Assembly (NCBI RefSeq): GCF_035917575.1
Contig: NZ_CP109090.1
Location: 6,138,001-6,202,000, forward strand
Source: Streptomyces sp. NBC_01788
Lineage (GTDB): Bacteria > Actinomycetota > Actinomycetes > Streptomycetales > Streptomycetaceae
Direction: 5' to 3'
DNA: 64,000 nt
The notes beneath the pieces were generated by a model, which saw only the letters and a program-made list of their open reading frames with translations, was not told where the DNA came from and made no database searches. A program made the translations under genes and the position numbers. How positions within the stretch are numbered: the stretch's first letter is position 1; each line of letters begins with the position of its first letter. Shown here piece after piece: positions 25,013 to 31,985 of this stretch.

Positions 25013-25579
25013 TCAGCGGCCGTAGCGGGCGGTGAGGGTGCCGGAGGCCAGGATGTGGCCGCTCAGCGCGCTCCGCACGTCGGCTGCCGTGGCATTCGGC
25101 TTCAGGGCGAGGCGGCGGTCGGCGGCATACACCGTGAAGACATAGCGGTGGGGTGTGCCCGGCGGCGGGCAGGGGCCGCCGTAGCCCGTCCTCGAGAAGT
25201 CGTTGCGTCCCTGGGTGGCTCCCGGCGGGGTCGCGTCCGCCGGCAGGCTCCTGGTGCGCGGGTCCATGTTCCACACCAGCCAGTGCGTGAACGTGCCTCC
25301 GGGGGCGTCCCGGTCCTCGACCAGCAGGACCAGCCCCGCTGTGCGTGCGGGAATCCCGGAGAACGCCAGCGGCGGCGAGACGTCCGCCCCGCCGCACGTG
25401 TAGCGGCCGGGAACGGTGCCGCCCTCGGCGAACGCCGTGCTGGACACGGTGATCCGGCCCGCGGCACCCGGTGGGGCGTCGGCGCTGGGCATGGCGGGGG
25501 TTCCCGTGCCTCCGCCCCCGCACCCCGCGAGGCCCCCCAGCGTCGCGACCAGGACAACTTCCACGAGCCGGCTGCGCAT
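25013..25579 (-). CDS. YbhB/YbcL-type PEBP lipoprotein
   Basis: A 188-residue lipoprotein with lipobox GLAGC and a Gly/Pro linker. The complete PEBP signature is present: SSTAFAEGGTVPGRYTCGG, DVSPPLAFSGIPARTAGLVL, VEDRDAPGGTFTHWLVWNMD (the DxDAPxGxFxHW motif) and YGGPCPPPGTPHRYVFTVYA (GPPPxxxHRY). It ends LTARYGR as many bacterial members do. Ligand and role are unknown; the eukaryotic homologues bind phospholipid and regulate kinases. It is a second, better-conserved paralogue of the protein at 8030-8623. The ATG at 25579 was chosen as the start. Confidence 0.93.
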   Translation of the reverse strand: MRSRLVEVVLVATLGGLAGCGGGGTGTPAMPSADAPPGAAGRITVSSTAFAEGGTVPGRYTCGGADVSPPLAFSGIPARTAGLVLLVEDRDAPGGTFTHWLVWNMDPRTRSLPADATPPGATQGRNDFSRTGYGGPCPPPGTPHRYVFTVYAADRRLALKPNATAADVRSALSGHILASGTLTARYGR

Positions 25580-25650
25580 GCCACGCACGCTAACGACGTC
25601 CTCACGGCGCCGCGACCGCGCGGGTCCGTACAGGGGACGGGAGACGGGAG

Positions 25651-26655
25651 CTACGTCCCGGTGCGGGCCGCGCTGCCGTCCGGCTCCGGAGTGACCGCGT
25701 CGGCGCTGCTCCGGACGGGGGTGATCGGGGCCGACTCGGCGCTGCTGCGGACAGGGGTGACCGGGGCCGAATCGGGGGCGGTGCCGTCGGGATCCGTGGA
25801 CACCTCCGCGGCAGCCTCCGGCAGCTCCTCGGGCGGACGGGATACCGTCGGTGCCGTGCTCCTGTCGAGGCTCCTGGACCGTTCCGGTTCCGGCTCCCGC
25901 TGGGCCTTCTCCAGGAACCGCAGCAGCTCGACCGGGAAGGGCAGGACCAGGGTGGAGTTCTTCTCGGCGGCGACCGCCGTCACCGTCTGGAGCAGCCGCA
26001 GTTGCAACGCGGCGGGCGTGTCCGCCATCTGCTGGGCCGCCTCCGCCAGCTTCTTGGACGCCTGGAACTCCGCGTCCGCGTTGATGATGCGGGCCCGCCG
26101 GTCCCGGTCGGCCTCCGCCTGCCGTGCCATGGACCGCTTCATCGTGTCCGGCAGGGAGACGTCCTTGATCTCCACCCGGTCGATCTGCACGCCCCATCCG
26201 ACGGCCGGGCTGTCGATCATCAGCTCGAGACCCTGGTTGAGCTTCTCGCGGTTGGACAGCAGATCGTCCAGGTCGCTCTTGCCGATGATCGAGCGCAGGG
26301 ACGTCTGCGCCATCTGCGAGACCGCGAACTTGTAGTCCTCCACACGGATGAGCGCGCTGACGGCGTCGACCACCCTGAAGTAGACGACCGCGTCCACGCG
26401 TACCGTCACGTTGTCCCGGGTGATGCCCTCCTGGGCCGGGATCGGCAGCGTGACGATCTGCATGTTGACCTTGTAGAGCCGGTCCACGAACGGGACGATC
26501 ACCGCCAGGCCCGGCGGGCGCGGCTCACCGGTCTGCCGCCCCAGGCGCAACACCACCCCCCGTTCGTACTGCTTGACGACCCGCATCGCCGCGGTGAGGT
26601 ACACGAACCCCACGCAGCCCGCGGTGATCACGGCGGTCACCAGTTCCTGCACCAT
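25651..26655 (-). CDS. Slipin (SPFH/Band 7) membrane protein
   Basis: A 334-residue protein with one N-terminal membrane helix (VITAGCVGFVYLTAAMRVV) and a Band 7 domain at about 25-210: VKQYERGVVLRLGRQTGE, PGLAVIVPFVDRLYKVNMQI, TLPIPAQEGITRDNVTVRVD, VEDYKFAVSQMAQTSLRSII and WGVQIDRVEIKDVSLPDTMK, followed by the ADRDRRARIINADAEFQASK helix that forms the coiled stalk. The last 90 residues are Pro/Ser/Asp-rich with the repeat APxTPVRSSA twice. SPFH proteins assemble ring-like scaffolds in membrane microdomains. The gene is monocistronic. Confidence 0.93.
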   Translation of the reverse strand: MVQELVTAVITAGCVGFVYLTAAMRVVKQYERGVVLRLGRQTGEPRPPGLAVIVPFVDRLYKVNMQIVTLPIPAQEGITRDNVTVRVDAVVYFRVVDAVSALIRVEDYKFAVSQMAQTSLRSIIGKSDLDDLLSNREKLNQGLELMIDSPAVGWGVQIDRVEIKDVSLPDTMKRSMARQAEADRDRRARIINADAEFQASKKLAEAAQQMADTPAALQLRLLQTVTAVAAEKNSTLVLPFPVELLRFLEKAQREPEPERSRSLDRSTAPTVSRPPEELPEAAAEVSTDPDGTAPDSAPVTPVRSSAESAPITPVRSSADAVTPEPDGSAARTGT

Positions 26656-26771
26656 GACGAGGACTCCTCGACCGGTCGCCGGTATGCCTGCTATGCGCTC
26701 GCTTCAACGATATGCCCGTTCCGACGCCACGGTCGAGCCGCCGGACGGCCTCCGCTCACAGGGCCGCGGGG

Positions 26772-27350
26772 TCACAAGGCCGTGAACGCGTCCGTCCGAG
26801 GACAGTGCGCCAGCACCGCGCCGGTGTGCACCTCGTAGTACCAGGCGTGCAGCGTGAGCCGCCCGTCCGCGAGCCGCTTCTCGACGCACGGATACGAGCG
26901 CAGCCGCAGCAGCTGGGTCAGGGCATGGCTCCGGACGCCCTCGGCGACCGCCGGGTCCTGGGCGGCCCCCGTCGGCCGGGGCGTCGCCTGCGCCAGCCAG
27001 TCCCGTACGGCGGGTACGGCGTCGAGGTCGTCCCCGCGGACGAGGGCGCCGACCGCACCGCAGTGGGAGTGGCCGCAGACGACGATGTCGCCGACGCCGA
27101 GCACCTCCACCGCGTACTCGATGGTGGCCGCCTCGGCGGTGGGCCGCGCCGAGGCGTACGGCGGCACGATGTTGCCCGCGGTGCGCAGCTCGAACAGCTC
27201 GCCGGGCCGGGCGCCGGTGATCAGGGCCGGGACGACCCGCGAGTCGGAGCAGGTGATGAACAGGACCTCGGGGGACTGGCCCTCGGCGAGCCGGGCGAAG
27301 TCCTCCGGGCGCCGTCCGAACGTACGGGCGTTGTGGATCAGGGGCTGCAT
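26772..27350 (-). CDS. Beta-class carbonic anhydrase
   Basis: A 192-residue zinc enzyme that interconverts CO2 and bicarbonate. The zinc-binding Cys and the Asp-Arg dyad lie in FITCSDSRVVPALI (residues about 36-50), and the second pair of ligands in DIVVCGHSHCGAVGAL (H-x-x-C). The ELRTAGNIVPPY and TIEYAVEVLGV segments are also canonical. The ATG at 27350 yields the usual N-terminus MQPLIHNARTFGRRPEDFA; an in-frame start at 27410 adds an unlikely extension. It lacks a signal peptide and so is cytoplasmic. Confidence 0.93.
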   Translation of the reverse strand: MQPLIHNARTFGRRPEDFARLAEGQSPEVLFITCSDSRVVPALITGARPGELFELRTAGNIVPPYASARPTAEAATIEYAVEVLGVGDIVVCGHSHCGAVGALVRGDDLDAVPAVRDWLAQATPRPTGAAQDPAVAEGVRSHALTQLLRLRSYPCVEKRLADGRLTLHAWYYEVHTGAVLAHCPRTDAFTAL

Positions 27351-27468
27351 GGGGCGACTCCGTGTCTCCGGCGCGGACCAGCCAACGATCAGGGGCCGGC
27401 CAACGATCAAGAGCCGGCAGGAGACACGGTAACCCCCGGGAAGCCGTCCGCCGGGGCGTCGGCCCCGG

Positions 27469-28587
27469 TCAGTGCGTCTCGACGAGCCCCTTGGCGTCCC
27501 GGGCGAGGGCGGTGAGGCGGGATATGGCGCGGAAGTACTTCTTGCGGTAGCCGCCGTTCAGCATCTCCTCGCTGAACAGCCGGTCGAAGGGCATCCCGGA
27601 GGCCAGTACGGGCACCTCGCGGTCGTAGAGCCGGTCCGCGAGGACCACGAGCCGCAGCGCCGTCGACTGGTCCGGCACCGGCCGCACGTCGGTGAGGCAC
27701 ACGGCCGTCAGCCCGTCGGTCAGGGCGCCGTAACGGCTGGGGTGCACCTTGGCCAGGTGGTCGAGCAGGTGCGGGAAGTCGTCGAGCGAGGCGTTCTCCG
27801 TGGCGTACGCCGCCTTGGTGACCTGTTCCTCGGAGTACGGCGCCGGAGCCTCGGGCAGGCCGCGGTGGCGGTAGTCCTCGCCGTCGATGCGCAGCGCGCG
27901 GAAGTGCGCGGACAGGCCCTGGATCTCGCGCAGGAAGTCCGTGGCGGCGAAGCGGCCCTCGCCGAGCTTGCCCGGCAGCGTGTTGGAGGTGGCGGCGAGC
28001 GCGACGCCCGCGTCGACCAGCCTGCCGAGCAGGGTGGACACGAGCACCGTGTCGCCCGGGTCGTCCAGTTCGAACTCGTCGATGCACAGCAGGCGGTGGC
28101 CGGAGAGGGTCTCGACGGTCTTCTGGAAGCCGAGGGCGCCCACGAGGTTGGTCAGCTCGACGAAGGTGCCGAACGCCTTGCGGGCGGGCTCGGCCGGGGT
28201 GGCGTGCCACAGGGAGGCCAGCAGGTGGGTCTTGCCGACGCCGTAGCCGCCGTCGAGGTAGACACCGCGGGGCCCGGCACCGGCGGCCCCGCCCTTGGCC
28301 TTGCCCTTGCTCCTGCCGAAGCCGAACAGGCCGCGCCTGCCGGAGCCGGTCGCGGAAGCACCGCCGAGTCCGGCGGCGAAGTCGTCCAGGACCTCGACGG
28401 CCTGGGTCTGGCTGGGCTGCTTCGGGTCCGGGATGTACGTCGCGAAGCGCACCGCGTCGAAGCGGGGCGGCGGCACCATCTCGGCGACCAGCCGGTCCGC
28501 GGGGACGTGCGGCTCGCGGGCGCACAGGGACAGCGGGGCCGTGGTGGTCAGGGAGCTGAGCCCTGAGGCGGCTGTGGAGGACGACAC
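27469..28587 (-). CDS. zapE: Cell division protein ZapE (AFG1-like ATPase)
   Basis: A 372-residue P-loop ATPase. Walker A is YLDGGYGVGKTHLLASLWH, Walker B is LLCIDEFELDDPGDTVLV, and the sensor region is VALAATSNTLPGKLGEGRF; the family also shows FVELTNLVGALGF and the C-terminal YDREVPVLASGMPFDRLFSE. A Gly/Lys-rich insertion (SGRRGLFGFGRSKGKAKGGA) before the P-loop is typical of streptomycete members. In E. coli ZapE associates with FtsZ; the mitochondrial homologue supports protein turnover. GTG 28587 was chosen as start. It is divergent from the RibD-like gene over 37 bases, so promoters overlap or lie inside coding sequence. Confidence 0.9.
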   Translation of the reverse strand: MSSSTAASGLSSLTTTAPLSLCAREPHVPADRLVAEMVPPPRFDAVRFATYIPDPKQPSQTQAVEVLDDFAAGLGGASATGSGRRGLFGFGRSKGKAKGGAAGAGPRGVYLDGGYGVGKTHLLASLWHATPAEPARKAFGTFVELTNLVGALGFQKTVETLSGHRLLCIDEFELDDPGDTVLVSTLLGRLVDAGVALAATSNTLPGKLGEGRFAATDFLREIQGLSAHFRALRIDGEDYRHRGLPEAPAPYSEEQVTKAAYATENASLDDFPHLLDHLAKVHPSRYGALTDGLTAVCLTDVRPVPDQSTALRLVVLADRLYDREVPVLASGMPFDRLFSEEMLNGGYRKKYFRAISRLTALARDAKGLVETH

Positions 28588-28624
28588 GGTTCCCCATGGT
28601 AAGCGGCATGGAACACTGCACGAC

Positions 28625-29449
28625 ATGCGACGCCTGTTCCCTGTGACCGACGAAACAGCAGCCCAGAGCCCGGACGCGGCGCACGGGGCCGGTGGTACGA
28701 GTGTGCCCGGCGCCCTCGTGGACCGGGAGTGGAGCTTCGCCGAGCTGGCCGCCGCCTACGCCTACCCCGAGCGCGTGGCAGTCGGGGAACCGTGGCTGCG
28801 CGCCAACATGGTCGCCACCCTCGACGGGGCCGCCCAGCACGAGGGGCGTTCGCAGCCCATCTCCAGCGCCGCCGACATGCGGATCTTCGGCACGCTGCGG
28901 GCGCTGGCCGACGTGGTGGTGGTCGGCGCGGAGACGGTGCGCCAGGAGGGGTACCGCCCGGCCAGGGCCCGGGCGGAGTTCGCGGCGCTGCGGGAGGCGG
29001 CCGGGCAGGGGCCGGCTCCGGCGATCGCGGTCGTCACGGCGAGCCTGGAGCTGGACTTCTCGCTGCCGCTGTTCACCTCGCCGCTGGTGCCCACGCTGGT
29101 CCTCACGGGCGCAGCGGCGGCCCCCGAGCGAATCGCGGCCGCGGAGAAGGCCGGCGCCCGTGTGGTGATCGCCGGCGACGGCGTCGGGGTCGACCCCGCC
29201 CGCGCCGTCCGGGCACTCGCCGGACTCGGCCACACCCGTCTGCTCACCGAGGGAGGCCCCCGCCTGCTGGGCCAGATGGTGGCGTCCGGCGTCCTGGACG
29301 AAATGTGCCTCACCGTCTCCCCGATGCTCACCGCGGGCGACGCCCAGCGCATCGCCGGCGGACCCTCCGTCACGGTCCCGCAGCGCTTCACCCTGGCGTC
29401 CCTCCTGGAGGACGACGGGTTCCTGTTCGGCAGGTACCGCCGCCCCTGA
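28625..29449 (+). CDS. RibD C-terminal-type pyrimidine reductase family protein
   Basis: A 274-residue protein of the dihydrofolate-reductase-like fold. It has WLRANMVATLDGAAQHEGRS (NADPH and substrate loop), SSAADMRIFGTLRALADVVV, VGAETVRQEGYRPARA and the C-terminal LLTEGGPRLLGQMVASGVLD, all typical of the RibD reductase domain; no deaminase domain is present. In riboflavin biosynthesis this domain reduces the ribosyl side chain, but stand-alone actinobacterial versions are of uncertain substrate. ATG 28625 is chosen; zapE is divergent 37 bases away. Confidence 0.88.
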   Translation: MRRLFPVTDETAAQSPDAAHGAGGTSVPGALVDREWSFAELAAAYAYPERVAVGEPWLRANMVATLDGAAQHEGRSQPISSAADMRIFGTLRALADVVVVGAETVRQEGYRPARARAEFAALREAAGQGPAPAIAVVTASLELDFSLPLFTSPLVPTLVLTGAAAAPERIAAAEKAGARVVIAGDGVGVDPARAVRALAGLGHTRLLTEGGPRLLGQMVASGVLDEMCLTVSPMLTAGDAQRIAGGPSVTVPQRFTLASLLEDDGFLFGRYRRP

Positions 29450-29579
29450 CCGGAGCACCGCCGCCACAATTCCCGCGATACCCGTGCGATCACGGGGCAG
29501 GATGGTTTCCGCAGGGGTCGCTGCGGCCCGTGGCGGGAGACGGAGGGTCCGGGGACCCTCGGAGGAGAAAGGGCGCCTG

Positions 29580-30053
29580 GTGTTCACAAGCGTATTGATG
29601 ATCGAGAAGGCCCTGACGTCCGCCGACGTGGAGTTCGTCACCACCTTGCACGGCGACGAGCCGGTCTTCTTCCACGTGCTGCTCCAGCCGCGCGGCGACC
29701 AGGCCGACCGGTTGCTGCGGGCCATCGACGACATCGCACTCGGCGAACTCGACGAGGCGACGCGCGAGGGCGAGACCCCCGAGGGCGCGGCCGCGAAGGG
29801 CGCCGGGGAGCAGGCCCTGGAAGTTTCCCTCCTCGCGCTGCGCGCGGCGGGCAGCCGGGCCGAGGGCCGGCTCGTCGAGGACCATCCGCTGGACGCCCTG
29901 AAGTCCCTGGTCGCCGAGGTCGGCGCCGACGAGGTGATCGTCCTTACCGACCCGCACTACGTGGAGGAGTTCTTCCACCGCGACTGGGCCTCCCGGGCCC
30001 GCCACAAGGTGGGCGTACCGGTCCTGAAACTCTTCTCCCACAGCAAGGCATAG
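29580..30053 (+). CDS. Conserved hypothetical protein (often mislabelled indole-3-glycerol phosphate synthase)
   Basis: A 157-residue protein starting with GTG 29580, 8 bases after a strong GGAGGAGAAAGG ribosome binding site. It reads FTSVLMIEKALTSADVEFVT, FFHVLLQPRGDQADRLLRAI, a Glu/Ala-rich middle and SLVAEVGADEVIVLTDPHYV, then EEFFHRDWASRARHKVGVPV. The last part resembles a universal-stress or Rossmann-like alpha/beta unit, with no catalytic motif. It precedes murC by 73 bases on the same strand and may be co-transcribed. Its function is unknown; no tryptophan-pathway residues are present. Confidence 0.85.
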   Translation: MFTSVLMIEKALTSADVEFVTTLHGDEPVFFHVLLQPRGDQADRLLRAIDDIALGELDEATREGETPEGAAAKGAGEQALEVSLLALRAAGSRAEGRLVEDHPLDALKSLVAEVGADEVIVLTDPHYVEEFFHRDWASRARHKVGVPVLKLFSHSKA

Positions 30054-30126
30054 GCTGGGGCGGCGCCCCCGCCCGGGGGCGCCCGCACCGTCGTACCGCA
30101 GCCGCACCACCTGGGGAGAAAAGCGC

Positions 30127-31515
30127 ATGGCACCCGGCCTTCCTACCGCCATGGACCGACCGCACTTCATCGGCATCGGCGGCGCCGGGATGTCGGGCAT
30201 CGCGAAGATCCTCGCCCAGCGCGGCGCCAAGGTGGCGGGCAGCGACGCCAAGGAGTCGGAGACCGCCGAGGCGCTGCGCGCGCTGGGCGCCACCGTGCAC
30301 ATCGGGCACGCGGCCGGCCATCTCGCCGACGACGCCAGCTGCGTCGTCGTCTCCTCGGCGATCCGCGAGGACAACCCGGAGCTGGCCCGCGCGGCCGAGC
30401 TGGGCATTCCGGTCGTGCACCGCTCCGACGCGCTGGCGGCCCTGATGGAGGGCCTGCGCCCGATCGCGGTCGCCGGCACCCACGGCAAGACGACGACCAC
30501 CTCGATGCTGGCCGTGTCCCTCGGCGAGCTGGGCCTGCGGCCGTCGTACGCCATCGGCGGCGACCTGGACGTCCCCGGTTCCAACGCGCTGCACGGCGAG
30601 GGCGAGATCTTCGTCGCCGAGGCCGACGAGTCGGACCGCAGCTTCCACAAGTACGCGCCCGAGGTCGCCATCGTCCTCAACGTCGAGCTGGACCACCACG
30701 CCAACTACGCCTCGATGGACGAGATCTACGAGTCCTTCGAGACCTTCGTGGACCGGATCGTCCCCGGCGGCACGCTGGTGATCGCCGCCGACCACCCGGG
30801 CGCGCGGGAGCTGACCCGGCGCGTGGCCGGCGCGGTGCGGACGGTGACGTACGGGGAGTCCGAGGACGCCGACGTGCGGATCCTGTCGGTCGTGCCGCAG
30901 GGCCTCAGGAGCGAGGTCACCGTCCTGCTGGACGGCACCGAGCTCACCTTCCGGGTCTCCGTGCCCGGCCGCCACTACGCGCACAACGCCGTCGCCGCGC
31001 TGGCCGCGGGCGCCGCGCTCGGCGTCCCGGCCGCCGAACTCGCCTCCGCGCTGGCCGCGTACACCGGCGTCAAGCGGCGCCTGCAGCTCAAGGGCGAGGC
31101 CGCCGGAGTCCAGGTCGTCGACTCCTACGCCCACCACCCGACCGAGATGACCGCCGACCTGGAGGCGATGCGCGCGGCCGCGGGCGACGGCCGGATCCTG
31201 GTCGTCTTCCAGCCGCACCTGTTCTCCCGCACCCAGGAGCTGGGCAAGGAGATGGGCCAGGCGCTGGCTCTCGCGGACGCCTCCCTCGTCCTGGACATCT
31301 ACCCGGCCCGCGAGGACCCGATCCCCGGCATCACCAGCGAGCTGATCACCGCCGCCGCGCGGGCGGCGAACGCCGACGTGACGGCCGTCCACGACAAGGC
31401 CGAGGTCCCCGACGCGGTGGCGGGAATGGCCAAGGCCGGTGATCTTGTTCTCACCATGGGCGCGGGCGACGTCACCGACCTCGGACCGCGCATCCTGGAC
31501 CGTCTGCCGAAGTGA
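30127..31515 (+). CDS. murC: UDP-N-acetylmuramate--L-alanine ligase MurC
   Basis: A 462-residue Mur ligase that adds L-Ala to UDP-MurNAc in the cytoplasm, the first amino-acid step of peptidoglycan precursor synthesis. Domain 1 begins HFIGIGGAGMSGIAKILAQR; domain 2 has the ATP loop PIAVAGTHGKTTTTSMLAVS and EADESDRSFHKY, ELDHHANYASMDEIYESFET; domain 3 contains VKRRLQLKGEAAGVQVVDSY and AHHPTEMTADLEAMR. Length and motifs are canonical. msrB starts 14 bases after its stop, and a likely SigR promoter for msrB is embedded in its last 100 bases. Confidence 0.96.
   Translation: MAPGLPTAMDRPHFIGIGGAGMSGIAKILAQRGAKVAGSDAKESETAEALRALGATVHIGHAAGHLADDASCVVVSSAIREDNPELARAAELGIPVVHRSDALAALMEGLRPIAVAGTHGKTTTTSMLAVSLGELGLRPSYAIGGDLDVPGSNALHGEGEIFVAEADESDRSFHKYAPEVAIVLNVELDHHANYASMDEIYESFETFVDRIVPGGTLVIAADHPGARELTRRVAGAVRTVTYGESEDADVRILSVVPQGLRSEVTVLLDGTELTFRVSVPGRHYAHNAVAALAAGAALGVPAAELASALAAYTGVKRRLQLKGEAAGVQVVDSYAHHPTEMTADLEAMRAAAGDGRILVVFQPHLFSRTQELGKEMGQALALADASLVLDIYPAREDPIPGITSELITAAARAANADVTAVHDKAEVPDAVAGMAKAGDLVLTMGAGDVTDLGPRILDRLPK
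31423..31449 (+). promoter_or_regulatory. Candidate SigR-type promoter for msrB inside murC
   Basis: GGAAT at 31423-31427 (preceded by G) and GTT at 31447-31449 are separated by 19 bases, matching the -35/-10 elements of the thiol-stress sigma factor SigR (GGAAT, 18-19, GTT). The site is about 80 bases upstream of the msrB start and on its strand. Methionine sulfoxide reductases are, as I recall, in the SigR regulon of S. coelicolor, which supports the call. Confidence 0.5.
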
Positions 31516-31529
31516 GGGGCGCGAGAACC

Positions 31530-31937
31530 ATGCCGTACGACGTCGAGAAGCCGGACGAGCAGTGGCGGGCCGAGCTGAGCCCGGCCGAGTACACCGTGCT
31601 GCGCCAGGCCGGCACGGAGCCCGCCTTCGTCGGTGAGTACACCGACACGAAGACCAAGGGCGTCTACTCCTGCCGCGCCTGCGGCGCCGAACTGTTCACC
31701 TCCGGGACCAAGTTCGAGTCCCACTGCGGCTGGCCGTCCTTCTACGACCCGAAGAAAACCGACGCCGTGGAACTGCTGGCGGACCGCTCCCACGGGATGG
31801 TCCGCACCGAGGTGCGGTGCGCCCGCTGCGGTTCGCACCTCGGCCACGTCTTCGAGGGCGAGGGCTACGCGACCCCGACCGACCAGCGGTACTGCATCAA
31901 CTCCATCTCCCTGCGCCTGACCCCCGACGAGAACTGA
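31530..31937 (+). CDS. msrB: Peptide-methionine (R)-S-oxide reductase MsrB
   Basis: A 135-residue cytoplasmic repair enzyme that reduces methionine-R-sulfoxide in proteins. Two CxxC zinc-binding pairs are visible, YSCRACGAELF and VRCARCGSHLGHVF. The catalytic Cys lies in QRYCINSISL near the C-terminus, and HCGWPSFYDP is the conserved substrate loop. The start ATG 31530 is preferred; an in-frame GTG at 31512 overlaps the murC stop. The 14-base gap implies read-through from murC as well as the internal candidate SigR promoter. Confidence 0.95.
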   Translation: MPYDVEKPDEQWRAELSPAEYTVLRQAGTEPAFVGEYTDTKTKGVYSCRACGAELFTSGTKFESHCGWPSFYDPKKTDAVELLADRSHGMVRTEVRCARCGSHLGHVFEGEGYATPTDQRYCINSISLRLTPDEN

Positions 31938-31985
31938 CCGAACGGGGCCGGCGGGCGGGGCGTGGGACGGTGGGGCGGGTGTCCG

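Noticed and set aside
29580..30053. Indole-3-glycerol phosphate synthase
   Set aside because: At 157 residues it lacks the TIM-barrel length and catalytic Lys/Glu motifs; the name is a common mislabel.
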